64,000 nucleotides of DNA, taken from contig JAGKWW010000005.1 in NCBI GenBank assembly GCA_021151665.1, forward strand, positions 1-64,000, in the 5' to 3' direction. Positions within the stretch are counted from its first letter, which is position 1. Every line of letters starts with the position of its first letter. A model generated the notes under the pieces. That model saw only the letters and a program-made list of their open reading frames with translations. It ran no database searches and was not told the DNA's origin. Origin of the DNA: Flavobacteriaceae bacterium (GTDB lineage: Bacteria; Bacteroidota; Bacteroidia; Flavobacteriales; Flavobacteriaceae). Made by a program: the position numbers and the translations under genes. This document shows positions 37,001-45,210 of the stretch, in pieces.

Positions 37001-37093
37001 CTCTTCAACAAACTCATTGCTCCTCAGCGTCTCAACAATAGGGCTTTCGTTCAGCTCCTCAACACTTTGCCAGTATTTTTTGTTTGATGCCAT
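34046..37093 (-). CDS. actB: Alternative complex III Fe-S / molybdopterin-like subunit ActB
   Basis: A 1015-residue fusion of two parts. After an N-terminal tail of about 48 residues there is a Tat signal (SRRDFLKYVGFSTAAASL) followed by a lipobox-like AAC. Residues to about 740 are a molybdopterin-oxidoreductase-like fold that in ACIII carries no molybdenum. From about residue 755 comes a ferredoxin-type domain with Cys groups for four clusters (CTGCGACVIACHAEN, CQHCNHAPCETVCP, CVGTRYCANNCP, CSFCIQMTQ, CSEACG). It passes quinol electrons to ActA and ActE. Full length and unbroken. Confidence 0.96.
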   Translation of the reverse strand: MASNKKYWQSVEELNESPIVETLRSNEFVEEIPTDEFLGDKEALSSSSTSRRDFLKYVGFSTAAASLAACEGPVIKSIPYVVQPEEIIPGVADYYATTMADGYDFANIVIKTREGRPIKVENNTLPGAKMKANARVYASVLSLYDSMRLKEPMIDGKPDSWEAVDARVKASLSQAAASGGQVVLLTNTMASPSTDKLIAEFGAKYANFRHVVYDAVSVSAALDAYQAVYGERALADYDFSKADVIVSVGADFLGDWQGGGCDTGYTQGRIPKNGKMSKHIQFESNMSLTGANADKRVPMTVTEQKYALVKLYNAIVGGGASAPATKADADIAKAAQQLNAAGSRGVVVSGIDDVDAQLLVIAINNKLQSQAFNPGVARYTRKGDAKAVAQLVNDMKAGSVHTLIMSGVNPVYTLANSADFAEGLKKVKLSVAFSMKEDETSSKTHIAAAAPHYLESWGDVSVAKGYYALTQPTIRPLFKTRQLQDALLAWSGNPSEYYDYLKAVSANFYSGKTWNQLVHDGVTVAEGMASATANGADFGGAASRLATAKSNGVELVLYTKVGMGDGQQANNPWLQEFPDPITRASWDNYLTVSKADAAEWKLENYNVANGGLNGSYVTVEANGKKIEKVPVIIQPGQAKGTVGLAFGYGRKEGLKAEMQTGVNAFALYAAFNSLQNVKITKESGDHEFACVQLQRTLMGRGDIIKETTLEIFNTKDAKEWNEVPMVSLDHKEVPSTTVDLWESFDRTVGHHFNLSIDLNACTGCGACVIACHAENNVPVVGKSEVRRSRDMHWLRIDRYYSSEATFAGDVEKKEHASGLMGSIHTFNEMEHPADNPQVAFQPVFCQHCNHAPCETVCPVAATSHGRQGQNHMAYNRCVGTRYCANNCPYKVRRFNWFLYNKNEEFDYHMNDDLGRMVLNPDVNVRSRGVMEKCSFCIQMTQATILKAKREGRPVRKDEFYTACSEACGSGAMVFGDVNNADDTVRALVEDDRMYHLLEHVGTKPNVVYQVKVRNI

Positions 37094-37126
37094 TTTGTAT
37101 ATAGATATTAGCTTCTTAAATATTGA

Positions 37127-38479
37127 TTAATAGTGACATTTACCACACTCTGTACCACCCATGTCAGCAGCGGTAAGCTTTTGCTTGCCATACTTCTTAG
37201 CAAGCTCGTCGTGGATTTTTGCATAGTATTCGTTGCCTTCTACCTTAACATCGGTTTCCCTGTGGCAGTTAATACACCAGCCCATAGTAAGTGGAGCATG
37301 CTGCTTCATCACCTCAAAGGTCTGAACAGGGCCGTGGCAGGTCTGGCACTCTACGCCAGCCACAGAAACGTGCTGAGAGTGGTTGAAGTAAACAAAATCC
37401 GGAAGATTATGTATCCTTACCCATTTCACTGGCTTTTGCTTGCCGGTATACTTCTGGGCTGTTTTATCCCAGCCTACAGCATCGTATAATTTTTGTATCT
37501 CGGCAGTGTAGAACTCTTTGGTATGCTCTACGTAAAGTGAATCCTTATCGCCCGCAAATTCATTGATATTCTTGTGGCAGTTCATACAAACATTCAGCGA
37601 AGGTATTCCGGAATTTTTGCTCACCCTTGCAGAAGAGTGGCAGTACTTACAGTCGATACCGTTATCACCGGCGTGTATCTTGTGAGAGAAATGTATTGGC
37701 TGGATTGGCTCATACCCCTGGTCTACACCTATCTGCATAAGGTAGCCGTAAAGCATATACGAACCTACAAGTATAAGCAGGATTGCAGTAACAAGTACCA
37801 GGAACTGATTTTTCACATAAGCTCTCCAGATTGATACCGACGGTTCCTGAACCGGCGCTACCATACCGTTGGCATCAGCCACTTTTTTAAGCGTCCTGTT
37901 TACCAGGTAAAGCATAGTGATAAGCACCAAAAGCACCAGCACCAAAGCACCAAGTATCAAAGTATTTGTAAGCGAACCATCTCCTTCACCCTGGCCAGAT
38001 GCACCGGCAGCCGGCGCAGCAGCTTTAGATTCTTCCTTAGGCTGCGATGTATACGCCATGATATTATCAATGTCTGCCTCAGAAAGTTGCGGGAACGGCG
38101 TCATCACAGCTTTATTGTTCTCGTTGAACAACTTAACCGCAACCGGATCGCCGGCCTTGATCATTTCGCTACTGTTATGCACCCACTTGTATATCCATGC
38201 ACGGTCGTGCTTATCTGCCACGCCACGAAGGGCCGGGCCGGTAGACTTGGCATCAAGTTTGTGACATGCAGCACAGAGGCTATTGAACAGTTCCTTGCCC
38301 TTTGCAGCATCACCGCCACCTGCAGCAGGCGCAGCAGCAGCAGCATCGGCAGCCGGTGCAGCAGCAGCTGGCGCCGCAGCAGCATCCTGGCCATACGAAC
38401 TCATCGAAAATGATAGCGACAATGCTAAACAGAACAATAAAATTCTTGAAAACGAAGAATGGTTACCCACTTTTTTCAT
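37127..38479 (-). CDS. actA: Alternative complex III multihaem cytochrome c ActA with fused N-terminal cytochrome c
   Basis: A 450-residue exported cytochrome. After the signal peptide (ending near SYGQ) an Ala/Pro/Gly-rich linker leads to a monohaem cytochrome c domain with CAACH and a Met-containing loop (NKAVMTPFPQL). A transmembrane helix follows at about residues 172-192, another at about 224-246, then the ActA domain with five CxxCH sites (CKYCH, CMNCH, CQTCH, CINCH, CGKCH). In total six haems. The five-haem part is the usual ActA; the extra N-terminal domain could be an additional electron exit. The gene heads the act-cta operon behind a good promoter. Confidence 0.95.
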   Translation of the reverse strand: MKKVGNHSSFSRILLFCLALSLSFSMSSYGQDAAAAPAAAAPAADAAAAAPAAGGGDAAKGKELFNSLCAACHKLDAKSTGPALRGVADKHDRAWIYKWVHNSSEMIKAGDPVAVKLFNENNKAVMTPFPQLSEADIDNIMAYTSQPKEESKAAAPAAGASGQGEGDGSLTNTLILGALVLVLLVLITMLYLVNRTLKKVADANGMVAPVQEPSVSIWRAYVKNQFLVLVTAILLILVGSYMLYGYLMQIGVDQGYEPIQPIHFSHKIHAGDNGIDCKYCHSSARVSKNSGIPSLNVCMNCHKNINEFAGDKDSLYVEHTKEFYTAEIQKLYDAVGWDKTAQKYTGKQKPVKWVRIHNLPDFVYFNHSQHVSVAGVECQTCHGPVQTFEVMKQHAPLTMGWCINCHRETDVKVEGNEYYAKIHDELAKKYGKQKLTAADMGGTECGKCHY

Positions 38480-38558
38480 ATTAAAAATGATTATCGGCTT
38501 ATTGCTAAAGTTTTGTTAGTTTACGGTTAAAAACAGTACACTTTTTTAAAAACTCCCA

Positions 38559-38587
38559 CAAAAATACAACTTAAGAATTATTCTCAA
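38559..38587 (-). promoter_or_regulatory. Promoter of the act-cta respiratory operon
   Basis: On the minus strand TTG (38585-38587), 18 nt, then TATTTTTG (38559-38566). The predicted leader to the actA ATG at 38479 is about 75 nt, several times longer than for most genes in the window. Confidence 0.65.
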
Positions 38588-38640
38588 ACCTTAAAAAAGT
38601 GTTAACAGTTAATTTAAAACCTTTCTAAATAAATCGTGTT

Positions 38641-38671
38641 TTGTGAGGTATTGCTAATAGTTGTACATTTG
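38641..38671 (+). promoter_or_regulatory. Promoter of the SPOR-domain gene
   Basis: TTG (38641-38643), 20 nt, then TACATTTG (38664-38671). Predicted leader about 15 nt. Confidence 0.65.
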
Positions 38672-38689
38672 TAATAAACCCTCTTCATT

Positions 38690-39076
38690 ATGAGAATATT
38701 AAAAAGAATGCCTTTTGTTTTTGTGCTATTTTTCGCAGGCTTTTCCCCTTCGGCGAACGCCCAGAAATCAGATGTTCCGGTATCCCAGGATTCCCGCTTT
38801 GAACAGCTGTTAAAAGAAAAACGAAAAATCAACTCCAGCATCACGGTAAACGACCGGTACAAGATTCAGATCTTTTATGGTGACAATGATAAAGCAAAGA
38901 AAACACTGGCTGAATTTAAGAGGGATTTTCGAGACCTTGACGGCACTATCGTATTCGAAAGCCCAACCTATAAGGTCTGGACGGGCGGCTTTAAAAACCG
39001 TATCGATGCAGAACGCTACCTGACGGAGATACGAAAAAAATATCCTTACGCTTTGCTGATAAAGCCCAACAAATAA
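38690..39076 (+). CDS. SPOR-domain exported protein
   Basis: A 128-residue protein with a signal peptide (MRILKRMPFVFVLF...ANAQ) and a C-terminal SPOR domain (about residues 55-126: YKIQIFYGDNDKAKKTLAEF, then TYKVWTGGFKNRIDAERYLT). SPOR domains bind denuded glycan strands of peptidoglycan, often at the septum, so the protein probably acts in the periplasm on or near the cell wall. Nothing else is attached, so its exact partner is unknown. It stands alone between the act operon and infB with its own promoter and a bidirectional terminator. Confidence 0.9.
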   Translation: MRILKRMPFVFVLFFAGFSPSANAQKSDVPVSQDSRFEQLLKEKRKINSSITVNDRYKIQIFYGDNDKAKKTLAEFKRDFRDLDGTIVFESPTYKVWTGGFKNRIDAERYLTEIRKKYPYALLIKPNK

Positions 39077-39109
39077 AAAATCCCGCTGAATGTTCAGCGG
39101 GATTTTTTT
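39077..39109. terminator. Bidirectional terminator between SPOR gene and infB
   Basis: Twelve-bp stem AATCCCGCTGAA / TTCAGCGGGATT around a two-base turn (effectively a shorter stem with a small loop), with A and T runs outside. It fits both convergent genes. Confidence 0.9.
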
Positions 39110-39123
39110 ATGTCCTGATTTCG

Positions 39124-41976
39124 TTACAGTTTCTTTTTTACTTCAACCTCCTGGAAGGCTTCGATAGTATCGTATTCCTGAATGTCGTTATAGTTCTTGA
39201 TCTGCATACCGCAATCATAACCTTTTGAAACCTCTTTTACATCGTCTTTAAAACGCTTAAGGGTAGCAAGCTCGCCGGTGAAGATAACCACACCATCGCG
39301 GATAAGCCTGATCCTCGAATTCCTGAAGATCTTGCCATCGGTAACCATACATCCCGCAATAGTACCCACCTTAGAAATCTTGAAGGTTTCGCGTATTTCG
39401 GCAGTACCGGTAACTTCTTCTTTCATTTCCGGAGAAAGCATACCTTCCATCGCATCCTTTACATCGTCGATAGCATCGTAGATGATCGAGTAGTTACGGA
39501 TGTCGATTTCTTCCTTGTCAGCAAGCACTTTGGCATTTGGTACCGGACGTACGTTAAAGCCGATGATGATCGCATCGGAAGCAGAAGCAAGCAATACGTC
39601 ACTTTCGGTAATAGCACCCACACCCTTGTGAATGATCTTGATCTCGATCTCTTCTGTAGACAGTTTTGAGAAGGAGTCAGACAGCGCCTCAACAGAGCCA
39701 TCTACGTCACCTTTGATGATAAGGTTCAATTCTTTAAACTGGCCAAGCGCTATACGTCTTCCAAGCTCTGCAAGCGTGGTATGTTTTTTAGTACGGGCCG
39801 ATTGTTCACGGATAAGCTGTGTACGCTTGGCAGCAATCTGCTTCGCTTCGCGCTCATCTTCATAAACGTTAAACTTGTCACCCGCCGTTGGCGCACCGTC
39901 AAGTCCGAGGATAGATATCGGCGTTGATGGGCCGGCTTCTTTCACATTATGCCCGCGCTCATCCTGCATCGCTTTGATCTTACCGTGGTTTTTACCGGCA
40001 AGTACATAGTCGCCCACTCGAAGTGTACCACCCTGTACAAGCACAGTCGACACGTATCCGCGGCCTTTATCAAGGAACGCTTCTACAACTGTACCTACAG
40101 CAGCTTTATCCGGATTTGCTTTCAGGTCAAGTATTTCGGCTTCGAGCAATACTTTTTCGAGCAATTCTTTAACACCAAGGCCTGTTTTGGCAGAGATGTC
40201 ATGCGACTGATATTTACCACCCCAGTCTTCTACAAGGAGGTTCATACCCGCAAGCCTTTCCTTGATCTTCTCAGGATTAGCCGTAGGCTTATCAACCTTG
40301 TTAATAGCAAATATCATAGGGACTCCCGCCGCCTGGGCGTGTGCAATAGCTTCTTTGGTTTGCGGCATTATATCATCATCCGCAGCAATCACGATAATTG
40401 CAATATCGGTAACCTGGGCACCACGTGCACGCATAGCGGTAAACGCCTCGTGACCCGGTGTATCAAGGAATGTGATCTTCTGCCCGTTATCAAGTGTTAC
40501 CCCATAGGCACCAATGTGCTGGGTAATACCACCCGATTCGCCGGCAATAACATTCTCCTTACGAATGTAGTCAAGAAGCGAGGTTTTACCGTGGTCAACG
40601 TGGCCCATTACCGTAACAATAGGCGCGCGGTGTGTAAGGTCTTCCTCACGGTCCTGAACTTCCTCAATACCTTCTTCGATATCTGTGGTAACAAATTCAA
40701 CTTCGTATCCAAATTCATCGGCCACGATAGAAAGCGTTTCTGCATCAAGCCTCTGGTTCATGGTTACCATGATACCAAGCGACATACAGGTACCAATAAC
40801 TTTGGTAATAGGCACATCCATCATAGTAGCAACTTCACCAACCGTAACAAACTCGGTTACTTTAAGAACTTTGCTTCCTTCTTCCGCAAGCCTTTGCTCC
40901 TCATCGGTACGCTGGCGGTGCGTTTCACGCTTATCCCTCCTGTACTTAGAAGCTTTAGACTTGTTGCCTTTACCCTGAAGTTTTTCAAGCGTTTCGCGAA
41001 TCTGGTTTTTAACCTCTTCTTCGGTAGGCTCTACTTTGGCTACAACAGCAGGACGCTTGCCCTGGTTGAAGCCCGGCTTGTTACCAAACTTATTGCCGCC
41101 CGGCCCCGGCCTGTTAGGGCCACCCTGGCCGCCCGGCCTGTTGTTGCCCTGGGCAGTATTGCCCGGTGTTCCGGGAGCACCCGGTTTGGCAATAATACGC
41201 TTGCGCTTGTTCTTGTTATTATTATTGTTAGCTCCCTGCCCTGCAGCGGCTCCTGTGTTCGGGCCTTTGGCAGCACGCGGGTCTTCTTTTTTCTTTTTAT
41301 TTCTGTCGAACTGAGAAAGATCTATCGTCTGGCCGGTAAAAGTAGTACCGCTCAGCTTTTGGTATTGTGTCTGAATTTTTTCCTCCTCTGCAGGCTTCGG
41401 AGCTTCCGGGGTAGCTGCGGGAGCTTCCTGCTTCGGCTGTTCCTGAACCGGGGGCTGTGGAGCAGCTTCGGCCTTTGGCGCTTCCTGAACAGGCTTTTCT
41501 GCTACAGGCGCTGCCTTGGGTGCTTCGGGCGCCGGCGCGGGTGCCGGTGCTGCCGCAGGTACAGATGCAGTTGCAGGCGCTGCAGGGGTTTCGTCTGGAG
41601 CGGGTGTCTGTGCTTTTTTAGGGTTCAGGTCTATTTTGCCAACAGCAACCGGCCCATTGAGCGATGCTTTAGCCTTAATAACTTCCTGCTTTTGTTTCTC
41701 TTCTTCACTTCTGCGCTTTTCTTCTAATTCGCGCTCAATCCTCAATGCTTCTTTTTCTTTCCTCTTCTCTTCGCTCACTTCCAAAGACGCGGCCTTATTG
41801 CCCTTATCAGCCGAAAACTGATTGAAAAGGGCATTATATTCCGCACCCGAGATCTTCGCATTCGGACTGGATTCTATAACAAATCCCTTATCCTTCAGAA
41901 AATCTACAGCCCTGTCCAGCGAAATATTTAATTCCCTTAAAACTTTGTTAATTCTTATTGCTCTTTCTTCAGACAT
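39124..41976 (-). CDS. infB: Translation initiation factor IF-2
   Basis: A 950-residue GTPase that places initiator tRNA on the 30S subunit. The N-terminal part ([19 protein letters not shown]) is the IF2_N fold, followed by a long low-complexity linker rich in Pro, Ala, Glu, Gly and Asn (about residues 90-330). The G domain begins near residue 457 with GHVDHGKT, then DTPGHEAF and NKVDKP; domains II to IV follow to the end. Length is usual for the phylum. It follows nusA by 52 nt in the rimP-nusA-infB operon. Confidence 0.98.
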   Translation of the reverse strand: MSEERAIRINKVLRELNISLDRAVDFLKDKGFVIESSPNAKISGAEYNALFNQFSADKGNKAASLEVSEEKRKEKEALRIERELEEKRRSEEEKQKQEVIKAKASLNGPVAVGKIDLNPKKAQTPAPDETPAAPATASVPAAAPAPAPAPEAPKAAPVAEKPVQEAPKAEAAPQPPVQEQPKQEAPAATPEAPKPAEEEKIQTQYQKLSGTTFTGQTIDLSQFDRNKKKKEDPRAAKGPNTGAAAGQGANNNNNKNKRKRIIAKPGAPGTPGNTAQGNNRPGGQGGPNRPGPGGNKFGNKPGFNQGKRPAVVAKVEPTEEEVKNQIRETLEKLQGKGNKSKASKYRRDKRETHRQRTDEEQRLAEEGSKVLKVTEFVTVGEVATMMDVPITKVIGTCMSLGIMVTMNQRLDAETLSIVADEFGYEVEFVTTDIEEGIEEVQDREEDLTHRAPIVTVMGHVDHGKTSLLDYIRKENVIAGESGGITQHIGAYGVTLDNGQKITFLDTPGHEAFTAMRARGAQVTDIAIIVIAADDDIMPQTKEAIAHAQAAGVPMIFAINKVDKPTANPEKIKERLAGMNLLVEDWGGKYQSHDISAKTGLGVKELLEKVLLEAEILDLKANPDKAAVGTVVEAFLDKGRGYVSTVLVQGGTLRVGDYVLAGKNHGKIKAMQDERGHNVKEAGPSTPISILGLDGAPTAGDKFNVYEDEREAKQIAAKRTQLIREQSARTKKHTTLAELGRRIALGQFKELNLIIKGDVDGSVEALSDSFSKLSTEEIEIKIIHKGVGAITESDVLLASASDAIIIGFNVRPVPNAKVLADKEEIDIRNYSIIYDAIDDVKDAMEGMLSPEMKEEVTGTAEIRETFKISKVGTIAGCMVTDGKIFRNSRIRLIRDGVVIFTGELATLKRFKDDVKEVSKGYDCGMQIKNYNDIQEYDTIEAFQEVEVKKKL

Positions 41977-42028
41977 ACAATGTTTTTAAATTATCTTGCT
42001 CTAGTTGTGTTGTGTTATAGCAGCTGTC

Positions 42029-43270
42029 TTATTCTTCAAATTCTTCCCTGAGTATCTTCATCACATCAAGGATGGTTTCTTCTTCAAGGTCTGTCCTGCG
42101 CACCAGGTCTTTCACATCCTGATTAAGAACGCTGCGGGCAGTATCGAGGCCGATTTTTGCAAACTCCTCAATTACCCATGCTTCGATCTCGTCTGAGAAT
42201 TCTGTTAGTTCAACGTCCTCATCTTCTGCAGGGCTTCCCTCGCGTATTACATCCAGCTCATACCCTGTAAGCAGGCCGGCAAGCTTAATATTATGGCCGC
42301 CGCGCCCAATGGCTTTAGAAACTTCTTCCAGTTTCAGGAACACATCTGCCCTATTGTTGGCTTCATCTATTTTAATAGACGAAACTTTTGCAGGGCTTAG
42401 CGCACGCGATATGTAAAGCTGCGTATTAGTGGTGTAATTGATAACATCTATGTTTTCATTGCCAAGCTCACGAACGATGCCGTGAATGCGCGAACCTTTC
42501 ATACCCACACATGCCCCAACAGGGTCTATCCTGTCATCATAAGAATCAACCGCCACCTTGGCTTTTTCCCCTGGTATACGAACTACTTTCTTAACCGTGA
42601 TAAGCCCGTCGAATACTTCAGGTATCTCCTGTTCAAACAATTTTTCAAGGAATTTCTCCGACGTACGGCTCATGATGATCTGTGGCTTATTACCTTTCAG
42701 TTCCACATTTTCAATGATGCCACGCACATTATCTCCTTTACGGAAAAAGTCTGACGGGATCTGCTTTTCTTTAGGCAGCACGATCTCATTCCCCTCATCA
42801 TCTACCAAAATTACTGCTTTTGGCCTTACATGGTGCACCTCAGCCGTATAAATATCGCCGATAAGGTCTTTAAACTGCTTATACAGGTTGGTATTATCAT
42901 GCTCATGGATCTTAGAAATAAGGTTTTGGCGGAGTGCAAGTATCGCCCTGCGGCCCAGTTGGATAAGCTTCACTTCTTCAGACACATCTTCTCCAACCTC
43001 AAAATCAGGCTCTATCTTGCGCGCTTCGCTCAGCGAAATCTCCTGGTTCGGGTCTTCCACCTCGCCATCGGCTACCACTACCCTGTTCCTCCATATCTCC
43101 ATATCCCCTTTATCAGGATTGATGATGATATCGAAGTTATCGTCAGAACCATATTTCTTTTTGAGTGCATTCCGAAACACATCTTCAAGGATCGCCATTA
43201 AGGTAACGCGATCTATAAGTTTATCATCTTTAAACTCTGAAAACGACTCAATTAATGCAATATTCTCCAT
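42029..43270 (-). CDS. nusA: Transcription termination/antitermination factor NusA
   Basis: A 413-residue RNA polymerase-binding factor with the N-terminal domain (residues 1 to about 130), S1 domain (IYTAEVHHVRPKAVILVDDEG onwards) and two KH domains (VGMKGSRIHGIVREL, IGRGGHNIKLAGLLTG). The C-terminal acidic repeats of E. coli NusA are absent, as usual in Bacteroidota, and the protein ends in a short helical region. It follows rimP by 21 nt. Confidence 0.97.
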   Translation of the reverse strand: MENIALIESFSEFKDDKLIDRVTLMAILEDVFRNALKKKYGSDDNFDIIINPDKGDMEIWRNRVVVADGEVEDPNQEISLSEARKIEPDFEVGEDVSEEVKLIQLGRRAILALRQNLISKIHEHDNTNLYKQFKDLIGDIYTAEVHHVRPKAVILVDDEGNEIVLPKEKQIPSDFFRKGDNVRGIIENVELKGNKPQIIMSRTSEKFLEKLFEQEIPEVFDGLITVKKVVRIPGEKAKVAVDSYDDRIDPVGACVGMKGSRIHGIVRELGNENIDVINYTTNTQLYISRALSPAKVSSIKIDEANNRADVFLKLEEVSKAIGRGGHNIKLAGLLTGYELDVIREGSPAEDEDVELTEFSDEIEAWVIEEFAKIGLDTARSVLNQDVKDLVRRTDLEEETILDVMKILREEFEE

Positions 43271-43291
43271 GCAGCTTAACTTATTTTATAT

Positions 43292-43756
43292 TTAAAATGT
43301 TATTACAACAACCGCTTCCTTAATGTCGGCATAAGGTACCTCTGCCTTTTTGGATACAGTTTCTTTTCCTTTTCCTATCTGCTTTGGCTCGCGCACTTTC
43401 CACTCGAGCGTAATAAAATCTTCACCGGCAGCAGTAAGCTCTGCCTCTATGGTTTCACCTGGGGTTTTTACCTTAAGCTTGCGCCCTATATGGTTTTTAT
43501 ACTGGCGTTTATCTTTAAGCGGGCTGGTTGCACCGGCCGACATTACTTCAAGAGAAAAATCTTCTTCTTCCCTGTCAAGGTTATGCTCTATAGCGCGGCT
43601 AACATCAATGCAATCCTGAAGATTTACTCCGCCATCGCCGTCTATAATCACCGTAATCTTGTTCCCATCGCTAACCGAAAAGTCAATAAGGAAGAGCGAA
43701 GGATTTTCTTCAAGCGCATCCTGAAGAAGGGATGCAACTTTGTCTTTGAATGCCAT
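43292..43756 (-). CDS. rimP: Ribosome maturation factor RimP
   Basis: A 154-residue factor for 30S subunit maturation with the N-terminal alpha/beta domain ([20 protein letters not shown], then [24 protein letters not shown]) and the C-terminal SH3-like domain ([12 protein letters not shown]). The start is the ATG at 43756 ([12 protein letters not shown]). The frame is open 12 codons further upstream, but those codons run through a hairpin. It is the first gene of rimP-nusA-infB and has a leader of about 57 nt with a terminator-like stem. Confidence 0.95.
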   Translation of the reverse strand: MAFKDKVASLLQDALEENPSLFLIDFSVSDGNKITVIIDGDGGVNLQDCIDVSRAIEHNLDREEEDFSLEVMSAGATSPLKDKRQYKNHIGRKLKVKTPGETIEAELTAAGEDFITLEWKVREPKQIGKGKETVSKKAEVPYADIKEAVVVITF

Positions 43757-43764
43757 AAATTTAT

Positions 43765-43790
43765 AAAAAGAGGGGACTCTTCGTCCCCTC
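43765..43790 (-). promoter_or_regulatory. Terminator-like hairpin in the rimP-nusA-infB leader
   Basis: On the minus strand GAGGGGAC, loop GAAGA, GTCCCCTC, then TTTTT, ending 9 nt before the rimP ATG. No minus-strand gene lies upstream that it could terminate, and a promoter box lies above it at 43820-43827. It may therefore act as an attenuator within the leader. Confidence 0.6.
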
Positions 43791-43819
43791 ATTATTTAGT
43801 TTACCTAATAATAACCCTG

Positions 43820-43827
43820 CAAATATA
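43820..43827 (-). promoter_or_regulatory. Promoter -7 box of rimP-nusA-infB
   Basis: TATATTTG on the minus strand matches TAnnTTTG. The -33 region has TTTTCA rather than TTG. It predicts transcription through the leader hairpin. Confidence 0.5.
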
Positions 43828-43885
43828 CTACATTTTTTTAAATCTTGAAAATCATTGGATAATGTAAAAAATCTTTGTACTTTTA

Positions 43886-43913
43886 TTGTATTAAATTTCC
43901 AACCAATAATTTG
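43886..43913 (+). promoter_or_regulatory. Promoter of the universal stress protein gene
   Basis: TTG (43886-43888), 18 nt, then TAATTTG (43907-43913), a box one base short of the consensus. Predicted leader about 17 nt. Confidence 0.45.
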
Positions 43914-43933
43914 TTAAAAATACGATTCAGATC

Positions 43934-44773
43934 ATGAAAAAAATTCTTGTCCCTACCGACTTTTCAGACCATGCAGAATATGCGCTTAAAGTAGCCGCAC
44001 AGATAGCGCGGAAAACCGGCGGCGAAATATACCTGCTACACATGCTCGAGATGCCCGCCCTGAGCGATGGCATTGGCGAAAGCAACGCGGTAGGCACCAG
44101 CAATGACCTGCCTGAAGTAATGTTCTTTATGCAAAAAACGCGCGAGCGCTTTGAAGATATAATAAGCCAGCCTTACCTTGACGGGATCAATGTTGTAGAA
44201 GCCATACAGTTTGACAGGGCTTTTGAAGGAATCATAGAGCACAGCAAAAAACATAACATCGACCTTGTAGTGATGGGGTCTCACGGTGCAAGCGGCTTCC
44301 GCGAAATGTTTATCGGGTCTAACACTGAAAAGGTGGTGCGCACATCGAACGTTCCGGTGCTTGTCATCAAAAAAGAGGAAGAAAACTTCAATCCGGACCA
44401 TTTTGTATTTGCATCTGACTTTTCACGTGAGGCCGAGAAGCCGTTCCAGAGGGTTGTTGAGTTTGCCAACGCTTACAATGCACACCTTCACCTGGTATTC
44501 ATCAATACGCCAAATGAGTTTAAATCGAGCCATGCTGCTGAAAAACTGATGAATGATTTTTCGGCGAAATTCCAGATCAACAACTTCTCTACCCACGTGT
44601 ATAACGATATGAATGTAGAGAAAGGCATCCTTCATTTTGCAAACAGCATTAATGCCGACCTGATAGGCATGTGCACGCACGGGCGCAAAGGGCTTGCCCA
44701 CTTCTTTAATGGAAGCATCAGCGAAGACCTGGTAAATCATGCGGTGAGGCCGGTGGTAACCTTCAAGATATAA
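43934..44773 (+). CDS. Universal stress protein, two tandem UspA domains
   Basis: A 279-residue cytoplasmic protein made of two UspA folds. The first (residues 1 to about 148) begins MKKILVPTDFSDHAEYAL and has the nucleotide-binding loop GSHGASGFREMFIGSNTE. The second (about 155-279) is more divergent but keeps GMCTHGRKGLAHFFNGSIS near its end. Double-Usp proteins are common in flavobacteria; they bind ATP or AMP and respond to stress, exact role unknown. It is monocistronic, with its own promoter and terminator. Confidence 0.93.
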   Translation: MKKILVPTDFSDHAEYALKVAAQIARKTGGEIYLLHMLEMPALSDGIGESNAVGTSNDLPEVMFFMQKTRERFEDIISQPYLDGINVVEAIQFDRAFEGIIEHSKKHNIDLVVMGSHGASGFREMFIGSNTEKVVRTSNVPVLVIKKEEENFNPDHFVFASDFSREAEKPFQRVVEFANAYNAHLHLVFINTPNEFKSSHAAEKLMNDFSAKFQINNFSTHVYNDMNVEKGILHFANSINADLIGMCTHGRKGLAHFFNGSISEDLVNHAVRPVVTFKI

Positions 44774-44795
44774 TTGCAACAGGTAACAACTGGAG

Positions 44796-44824
44796 AAAGA
44801 CTGCTAAACGGCAGTCTTTTTTTG
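44796..44824 (+). terminator. Terminator of the universal stress protein gene
   Basis: Stem AAAGACTGC / GCAGTCTTT with loop TAAACG, followed by a T run, 22 nt after the stop codon. Confidence 0.85.
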
Positions 44825-44840
44825 TGGGGTTAATGCAATA

Positions 44841-44867
44841 AAAAAAGCCTCCGTGAAGGAGGCTTTT
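44841..44867 (-). terminator. Terminator of tRNA-Gln
   Basis: Stem AAAAGCCTCC / GGAGGCTTTT with loop of five, followed by T on the minus strand, placed 3 nt after the tRNA 3' end. Confidence 0.8.
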
Positions 44868-44870
44868 CCG

Positions 44871-44941
44871 TTGGTCTACTAGGACTCGAACCTAGAATGA
44901 CTGAACCAAAATCAGTAGTGTTACCATTACACCATAGACCA
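44871..44941 (-). tRNA. tRNA-Gln (anticodon TTG)
   Basis: A complete 71-nt cloverleaf on the minus strand. The acceptor arms TGGTCTA and TAGACCA pair, the anticodon stem ACTGA/TCAGT encloses TTTTGGT, giving TTG at 34-36, and the T arm is CTAGG-TTCGAGT-CCTAG. The 3' CCA is not encoded. It has a consensus promoter and its own terminator. Confidence 0.97.
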
Positions 44942-44960
44942 ATCGTCCTGATTGCGGATG

Positions 44961-44990
44961 CAAAAGTAGCACATATTTTTTTTCATGCAA
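44961..44990 (-). promoter_or_regulatory. Promoter of tRNA-Gln
   Basis: On the minus strand TTG (44988-44990), exactly 19 nt, then TACTTTTG (44961-44968), the best consensus match in the window, with the start about 15 nt before the tRNA. Confidence 0.75.
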
Positions 44991-45147
44991 ATTTTTGTCC
45001 GAAAAAAAATAAATTTTCCACCATTAAATTTCTAAAAACCTCACAATCAATCCAGAAAAAAAGACTGCCGCAAAGCGTTTATGACAGGGACCCGGAAACA
45101 ATATTTATTTCGATTGGCCGTTAACCTTACAGAAGTAAGAAAATAAT

Positions 45148-45183
45148 GCGGCGGTACCCACCAGGTATTGCCGCTTTTCTTTT
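45148..45183 (+). terminator. Strong hairpin with T-tract before the first DUF2723 gene
   Basis: Eleven-bp RNA stem GCGGCGGTACC / GGTATTGCCGC (two G-U pairs), loop CACCA, followed by TTTTCTTTT. It precedes a weak promoter box (TACATTTA, 45183-45190). No plus-strand gene is visible upstream between the tRNA (44941) and this site, and the 45000-45147 stretch is AT-rich with no gene I can support. Confidence 0.6.
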
Positions 45184-45210
45184 ACATTTATACCACTAAA
45201 CCAACATATT

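Noticed and set aside
38280..38400. GCAGCAGC-type repeats that could be taken for a tandem repeat or CRISPR-like element
   Set aside because: They encode the Ala/Pro linker near the ActA N-terminus in frame and have no spacers.
39949..41727. A 592-codon open frame on the plus strand opposite infB
   Set aside because: It is the antisense of the low-complexity and GTPase coding region of infB, has no recognisable domain and no promoter or leader, so I read it as a shadow frame.
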